Positions 58,375 to 64,000 of a stretch of DNA of 64,000 bases are shown here, in pieces. A program made the translations under genes and the position numbers. Numbering within the stretch: the stretch's first letter is position 1; each line of letters begins with the position of its first letter. This stretch comes from Capsicum annuum (Eukaryota; Streptophyta; Magnoliopsida; Solanales; Solanaceae), in contig NC_061114.1 of the NCBI RefSeq assembly GCF_002878395.1, forward strand, positions 162,509,927 through 162,573,926, in the 5' to 3' direction. The notes beneath the pieces are model-generated. The model ran no database searches and was not told where the DNA came from. It was given only the letters and a program-made list of their open reading frames with translations.

Positions 58375-58847
58375 TCTGAACTGTGTACCAAATCTTATTG
58401 AACACTGAAAAACAAACATGTACTATAAACTTATCGAAATCATATTCAACATGTATGAGTAAAATGAAAAACTTTTAATCACTTCTCAATTAGTAACTTT
58501 AATTTGATTCACTACAAAACATAAGATAAGAAAGAATAAATTGTAAAATTGAGAAAGTGATATCAATATGTATTTGTCAAAAAAATTTAGAAATTGATAC
58601 CAATATGTATTTTTATTATAAGTCACGTTTAATAACATAAACTTTTATAAATTTTGGCTAGATGTATTTGCCAATCTATATACTAAAAAAAACATAGTAT
58701 ATGAACACATACTAAAAAAAAATATATAAAGTATCTTATGTATTTGATAGTTAACAAACAAATATTAAAATACATATGATATTAACTGCATATGTATTTT
58801 TAAGTTAAACATGAATATTGTATATGTATATATGGCAAAATCTAAAA

Positions 58848-59745
58848 AGAGCATATGTATTTTTGAAGTTAAATCTCAATGTAACAAATAAAGTTGAATA
58901 CTGAAATAAAATACATACTACAAAATTCTTGAAAACATATTCAACATAAAATACTAAAATGAATTACTTTCATTCACTTCAAAATTAGTAAGGTTGATTC
59001 ACTTCAAAACGTAAAAAAAGTTTCTACAATGAATACCAACATCCAGATTAATCTTGATAACTATGCAATGTAATAAAATCATGAACAATCAGACATCTAA
59101 AACTTCCATGACACTAGTTATCTTGCTTTCCCTAACAAGCCTCAATGGTGCTTCGTCATCACTTTGTGCTATTGCTTCTTATTTTCTCATGCCGTAGTCC
59201 CACAATATCTCGAGGGACATGACACATCTGTACAACTGTGCTTGAACAACACAGTGTTTCTTCTTCACAACTGCATATGTATATATTGCAACTCTGCACA
59301 GTGCATATGTATTTTTAAATTTGATCTGAACAGTGTATCAAATCATACTGAACATTGGAATAAAACACATACTACAAACTTATAGAAAACATATTCAACA
59401 TAAAAGACTAAAATGAATAACTTACATTCACTTCACAATTAGTAACTTTGATTCACTTCAAAATATAAAATAACTTTTTAAAAATTAATTTCAACATCCA
59501 GTTTAATTTTGTCACTACACAATGTAATAAAATCATCAACCACCAGACTTCAAATATTTTTGTGACACTTGTTATCTTGCTTTCCCTAACAGGCCTCAAT
59601 GGTGCTTCGTCATCACTTTGAATGTTCATAAATTTCTTTTGATAGTGGATCCTTAAAATCAGCATCTGAATCAACTGAACATTCATCATCAACTTCATCC
59701 TGCTCTAATATTTCAAACTTTGACATTTTCCTTTGAGTTGGCTCA
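58848..59745. repeat. Tandem duplication of ~455 bp inside the MULE (third partial copy at 58345)
   Basis: Blocks starting GCATATGTATTTTT at 58851 and 59301 run in parallel. They share ACATACTACAAA, AACATATTCAACATAAAA and, near their ends, CTTGCTTTCCCTAACA and CTCAATGGTGCTTCGTCATC (59122-59160 and 59577-59617). A third copy of the first ~130 bases lies at 58345-58480, overlapping the end of the transposase stub. Confidence 0.75.
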
Positions 59746-60455
59746 ATGTTCTTAAATACAACTTAGAAATATAGAAAAAATATGTTTAAGTATCTGTTAA
59801 ACAATTGTAGCGCAAATGTATATATGTAGACTATAAAATACATATCTAGTAAAAAATAAAGTCGTATCTATTGCCGACACAAATACAAATACGTCCATAA
59901 CCACAAATGTATTTGTATATTTCAACATTCCAATATACTGAAAAATACATATCAATTATAATAAAAATACATATAACCAAATACCTCTTCATAAATAGTT
60001 CATATATAAATATATTTTTCCATACATGCAAGTTAGCAAATTCATTTAACATACAAATATAACTAAATATAGTAGCTTTACAAAAAAATACATGTTAACC
60101 CAAAATAAAAATTTAACTTATCATCTTCACAGATCAGTTTTACTGAAATTCCTAAATACATATTAGTTGATCAGTAAATACATGTTAGCTTCACAAAAAA
60201 AATACATATAATTGATAAAGCTTTACAGAAATTCCTAAATATATAACAGTAAATAAAAATACATATACAACGACAAATACCTCTTCCTCCATGTCTTCTT
60301 CAGATTCATTAGCACAAGAATTCTCAACATCGGTATGAACATTGCTTGAATCTGCAATTTCTTTTGCTTTTCTTTTCTTCTAATATTTTTTTATTTTTTT
60401 ATCTTTTGAAGAAGAAATTTTTTTCAACCGCTTTTTTCAAAATATCAGCCATCTT
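59453..60455 (-). pseudogene. Minus-strand gene fragment in the MULE (captured or second MULE gene)
   Basis: Reading leftward, a start at about 60453 gives MADILKKAVEK. A shifted frame then gives a basic stretch (SSKDKKIKKY, KKRKAKEIADSSN) and an acidic one (SCANESEEDMEEE) that ends at GAG-GT, a plausible donor, near 60283. A second block at about 59630-59765 reads NIEPTQRKMSKFEILEQDEV then DDECSVDSDADFKDPLSKEI. One frame later it reads SDDEAPLRPVRESKITSV. A basic NLS-like then acidic layout suits a nuclear protein, but I cannot name the family. Some MULEs carry a Ulp1-like gene in this orientation; that is only a possibility. Confidence 0.4.
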
Positions 60456-61086
60456 CTAAAAAATTCAACCAACAACAACAATAAATCAACTCAAAATCAT
60501 CTACAATATCTATTCAACTCCGATTATCCTCCATTAATCGAAACAAAATAAATCCCAGTTTCAATTTTCATCCAAATTTTAATTTTTTTCAACTATATCA
60601 ACTCATAAAACATCAAATTTCAATGAAAAACAAACAAAACATAATTCAGCAAATTCGATCACCTTGATTCTCCGTTAACAACTACAAAAATCAAAACCTT
60701 AAAGATGAAGTGGAGAAATTATTTACAGTACAAAATTCAAAAAAAAATATTGAGAAATTGATAACATGCAATAACTGAATTAATTAGTTACCTAAAATTG
60801 TGGAACAATATCACTATCAGATCATGCAAACGACGTTAAGAAGGAAAAAAATTAGAAAGATAAAATCTGAGAAAAGGCGTGAAAAATGGTAAAGTATAAT
60901 GCAATTAAAGGAAAGAGAAAAATTTTAAGTGTGAATAATGGAGCCTACTTTTGAGAGGCGGTAATTGTGGTCCCTCACTTAAAATAATGCTAGGTTTGCT
61001 ACACTAGGTAATTTTATTAAAGTGTTGCTATTTTTTGTAATTTAAGACTTAGGTATGCTACTCTATGTAGTTTTCCCTTAGTTGTT

Positions 61087-62073
61087 TACAACGATTAACA
61101 GGGTCAATATCTAAATCTAGAAATGGGCCCTAATCAGCTATGACAAGTTAATGGACAAACAAGGAGTTTATAATTAGGCATCTCATAGCATCAATTTCAT
61201 AATTATTCAAACGAAAAGGGATATTATGTAGCACTTTTTAAATAAAATAGTTCAAGTTTGAAATTTTGTCAAAAAGTGGTCAGTCGGGTATACTATTTTT
61301 ACTTTATAATCATTTCCTAATTTGGGTCATTTAGGCTCATGTAGTTCAAATACAGTTCATCTATAATATTGATACAGTCCATATACAATATGATACAGTT
61401 TTCAACTTGGGCCATTTGGCCCTATTAAAAATATTTCAGTTTTTTTTTTGCTATAAAATTTTTAACTGAAAAATATTTTATTTTTTTATTGTTTAAAAAT
61501 AATAATTAAATATAATTATATAAAAATGATGTAATTGTTATATAGAATATGTATCTATATAAGATATATGTATAGAAATTGTATAGTTCTATCAAATATA
61601 TATATATATATAAAATATATGTAAAAAAATATATATAGAAAATGTATAAAAATTATATAATTGTTGTATAAAATATGTTAAAAAAAATTACAATTATTGT
61701 ATAAATTGTGTATCGAAACTGTATAATTTTCGTTAAGAATATTTATATGTATAAGATATGTGTAAAAACTGTATAGAAGGTATAGAACTAGCCGGCAAAT
61801 TGAAATGGCTAGAAGGTGAATTTAAATTCTATGGTCATTTTCATGGAAATAGTTTAATTTGAAGTGTCGGTTTTGTCCTTTCCCCTTATTCAAAATAACA
61901 ATTTGTATATGTATTTAGTTACCTTATTTTTAGGTAATAACTTGAGTTTAAAAGAGCAACAGAAATTTCAACTTCTTTAAATCACATTTATCTAATTAAT
62001 TAAAGATTAATTGAAGATTGCATTTCTAAAAGTAGGAAGCGTTTCTTAATGTAAAAACTTAAAATAAGTTTGA
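61087..62073. other. AT-rich stretch, possible MITE, no gene seen
   Basis: Contains GAAAAGGGATATTATGTAGCACTTTTTAA-like text near 61214 and a loosely inverted counterpart near 61850-61895 (CACTTCAAATT and TTTCC), which may be worn inverted repeats of a small element. A TA microsatellite lies at about 61587-61612, with several near-repeats of GTATAAAAACTGTATA. Nothing codes. Confidence 0.3.
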
Positions 62074-62330
62074 ATGATTAAATTTTTTTTCTATTTTTCT
62101 CTCTTTTGTTTTTCTTGTCTATCAGATTTTTCCTTGGTATTTATTATTTTTTATTTTTTTTACTATTTTTTTTCTTCTTTGCAATTTTTTTATTATTTTT
62201 CTTTTTTAAGTTTCACCTGCATTTTTTTACATTTTTTTTTTGCACTTTTTTTTGTATTTTCTTTTTCCTTTATTGTTTCATTTTCTTTCCTTTTTTTGTT
62301 TCTTTTTTTTTATTTTTACTAGATATTGAG
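62074..62330 (+). repeat. Polypyrimidine (T-rich) tract
   Basis: About 250 bases that are almost only T and C, with T-runs of up to ten. The two overlapping open frames (poly-Phe/Leu/Ser) are artefacts of composition. Confidence 0.85.
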
Positions 62331-62339
62331 GGCCCATGC

Positions 62340-62880
62340 AATATATATATTATTTTTTGTCTCAATTTATGTGGCACAAATAGAATATAGATAATCAATT
62401 ATATTTTTATTTGCTTTAGATATTTTAAGTGTTAGTTGTCGTAATTTATAATACTTTAATCTTATTTTCAAATAATACAGGTTACTCTCCTTGTTTTAAA
62501 CTTTTGTGGCATTGATAGTCAATTATATTTTTAAAATAATTTAAGTTTTTAATTATTGATATTTATAATACCTTATTTATATTTCAATTTAAGTGACACT
62601 GATATAATTTCGAGAGTCAACCAAATATTTTATATCTTTAAAAAAATTTAAGTTGTTAGTTAGTGTGATTTATATAGTATGTTTTACGTTTTTTTGAAAT
62701 ATATAACAGATTAATTTTTTTTAGATATTTTAAGTTGTTAACTATTGTAATTTATAATACTTTTTATGTAATTTTTCAAATAATACATGTTACTTTTCTT
62801 ATCAAAACTTTTGTGGCATTGATAGTAGATTATATTTTCAACTATTTATATTTAAGTAGCATTTGATATAATTGACATGC
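62340..62880. repeat. Diverged MITE-like repeats (TCAATTTATGTGGCAC family)
   Basis: Recurring words CTCAATTTATGTGGCAC, TTTGTGGCATTGATAGT, TTTCAATTTAAGTGACACTG and ATATTTTAAGTTGTTAGT appear three to four times. They look like worn copies of the common plant MITE whose end reads CTCCCTCCGTTTCAATTTATG (recalled, Stowaway-like). Exact ends cannot be set. Confidence 0.45.
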
Positions 62881-64000
62881 CCTATTTTTATCAAGATTAA
62901 ATAAAACATGACTTATGGACTCTAAATGAATTAAAGTTTGTACAGAGTCGCCATCTAATTTTTAAGGAAAATAAGAAAACCTGTTCATTTATTTACACGT
63001 ATTATTGATGTTTTAGTTTGCGAAGAAAACCAATTGAGATTCTAGGTAAGAGTTCACATTATCTCGAAGGGAGGGGTTAGGCACTCTTCAGGATTCACAA
63101 ATGTGGTACCCGGCTAGACTAAATTTGTCAAACAGGGGGAGTTATAATTAAAATGATGTAAAGGTGTATGTATATTAAGTATAATTTAATTCTTTTGAGA
63201 AATACGAATATTTAAAACTATGTAAAGGTATATGGATATTAAGTATATAAATAAAATTCATTGTTATGAGAACATGTAAAAGATATGTATAAAATATATA
63301 AATTACATGTGAAAAAGAAAAATATTTTGTGATGTATGAAAAGAAATGTATCTTGATATGCCATGAAAATAAAAAGTATTTACAAATAATATTTTTTATT
63401 TGATTAAATTTTACGAAAAAAAGTAAAGATTTACTTGAAAAAGATCACAATGTTTAAATTAATTGATTAATTTAATTTATTGATTCAAATATTAACAGTC
63501 TAAGTTTGCCTAAGTAACAAAAAAAAAAGAAAAATAAATAAATATATACAGATATAAAATATGCATTAAAATAATATTAATGCATATGCTGTTGTAAACT
63601 ATATGTGAACAAAAGTATATAAGTATATGTAAGAAAAGACAAGATTGTATAAAGAAAATTTGTTCTAAAGGTTTACGTATATTTTTTAGTGTAAAAAGTA
63701 TAAATTATTTGATTAAATAATCTAAGTCAATCTATTATTCTTATAAAAATATTAACATCCTAAATTTGCCTAAACGTACGGTGAATATTAAATAAAGAAT
63801 ATCCAGCTCAATACCCCAAAAGTAAAGTTTTCATTATAATCAACATTTGTACAAGTGTAAGAATATAAAAATATAAGCACATAATTTAGAGTCTTCCTTG
63901 ACTGCCTTTCCAATAAATATTTCCAATAATCTGTATAAACACTTGTAATAAAAATGTTAGTAACAAATAAATAATAATCAAAATAAATTGAAAAAATATG
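62881..64000. repeat. Dispersed repeat with Ogre/Tat-like leader sequence
   Basis: ACAGAGTCGCCATCTAATTT at about 62944, then GAAGGGAGGGGTTAGGCACTC and TGGTACCCGGCTAGAC near 63067-63118, resemble the conserved leader text of Ogre/Tat-type Ty3/gypsy elements in dicots (recalled). The remainder is A-rich with tandem-like TAAAGGTATATG words. No open frame survives and the element runs out of the window. Confidence 0.35.

Larger units (their letters stand above)
57008..61077. mobile_element. Mutator-like element (4070 bp) with perfect 9-bp TSD
   Basis: The termini are inverted repeats of about 75 bp: GGGCAAAATTCAC at 57008 against the complement of GTAGTTTTCCC ending at 61077, with TAGCATAC and ATAGCAACACTTT shared. 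The flanks are the identical 9-mer TTAGTTGTT at 56999-57007 and 61078-61086. The interior has a plus-strand transposase N-terminal stub, a ~455-bp internal duplication and a minus-strand gene fragment near the right end. The transposase core is missing, so it is non-autonomous. Confidence 0.88.

Noticed and set aside
61214..61900. Possible small inverted-repeat element
   Set aside because: Arms match too weakly by eye to claim; mentioned only as a possibility in the annotation.
62074..62390. Two overlapping open frames rich in Phe, Leu and Ser (82 and 94 residues)
   Set aside because: They arise from the T-rich tract; no start context, no motif, both frames equally open.
1..64000. Endogenous plant pararetrovirus
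   Set aside because: All RT regions sit between LTRs with integrase; no movement-protein or coat-protein motif seen.
1..64000. tRNA or rRNA genes
   Set aside because: No cloverleaf with A and B boxes or rRNA core sequence recognised; tRNA-like words are primer-binding sites.

Overview
The window is nuclear DNA of a flowering plant, most likely a Solanaceae species (a pepper-, potato- or tobacco-like genome; inferred from the style of the repeats, not proven). It is AT-rich and made almost entirely of decayed transposable elements. I see no intact host gene, no rRNA or tRNA gene, no CRISPR array and no bacterial-type operon. Every recognisable protein is a fragment of a retrotransposon or DNA transposon carrying stops and frameshifts. 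LAYOUT. (1) 1-14443: an old Athila-like Ty3/gypsy relic with a tRNA-Asp-type primer site and a gag-like 'putative plant transposon protein' region. It is interrupted by Tekay-A, a chromovirus-type Ty3/gypsy element on the + strand (about 4193-13687, LTRs about 2.2 kb). (2) 14444-34561: a three-layer nest. A minus-oriented LTR (LTR-B) is split by a complete minus-strand Tekay-like element (Tekay-C, 15229-33538). The 3' LTR of Tekay-C is split in turn by a plus-strand Tekay-like element (Tekay-D, about 16480-25678). (3) 34562-39323: LTR-like and anonymous repeats, plus one stretch with exon-like signals. (4) 39324-42511: two side-by-side DNA transposons with long terminal inverted repeats, the second a Mutator-like element with a perfect 9-bp target duplication. 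(5) 42521-45384: CACTA-like subterminal DNA interrupted by a compact gag-only Ty1/copia element (L). (6) 45785-55725: a minus-strand Ty1/copia element (K) whose 3' LTR was entered by a plus-strand Ty1/copia element (J, 45815-49875). (7) 57008-61077: a 4.07-kb Mutator-like element with a perfect 9-bp target duplication, a transposase N-terminal stub and a minus-strand gene fragment. (8) 61087-64000: AT-rich repeats, a pyrimidine tract, MITE-like sequence and an Ogre-like leader. HOW THE PARTS RELATE. Within each LTR element the order LTR, primer site, gag, pol (protease, reverse transcriptase, RNase H, integrase in Ty3/gypsy; protease, integrase, RT, RNase H in Ty1/copia), purine tract, LTR is still readable. 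Nesting gives a relative order of insertion: LTR-B before Tekay-C before Tekay-D; Athila-like before Tekay-A; copia K before copia J. THE MOST UNUSUAL SIGNALS. Each Tekay-type LTR family here carries its own array of a short palindrome near the start of U3. One of these is TACGASTCGTA, whose CpG-decayed form creates bZIP-type TGASTCA sites. Copia J has a primer site that appears to match the anticodon arm of tRNA-Ile rather than a tRNA 3' end. Element boundaries were set by eye, so positions marked 'about' may be off by several bases.
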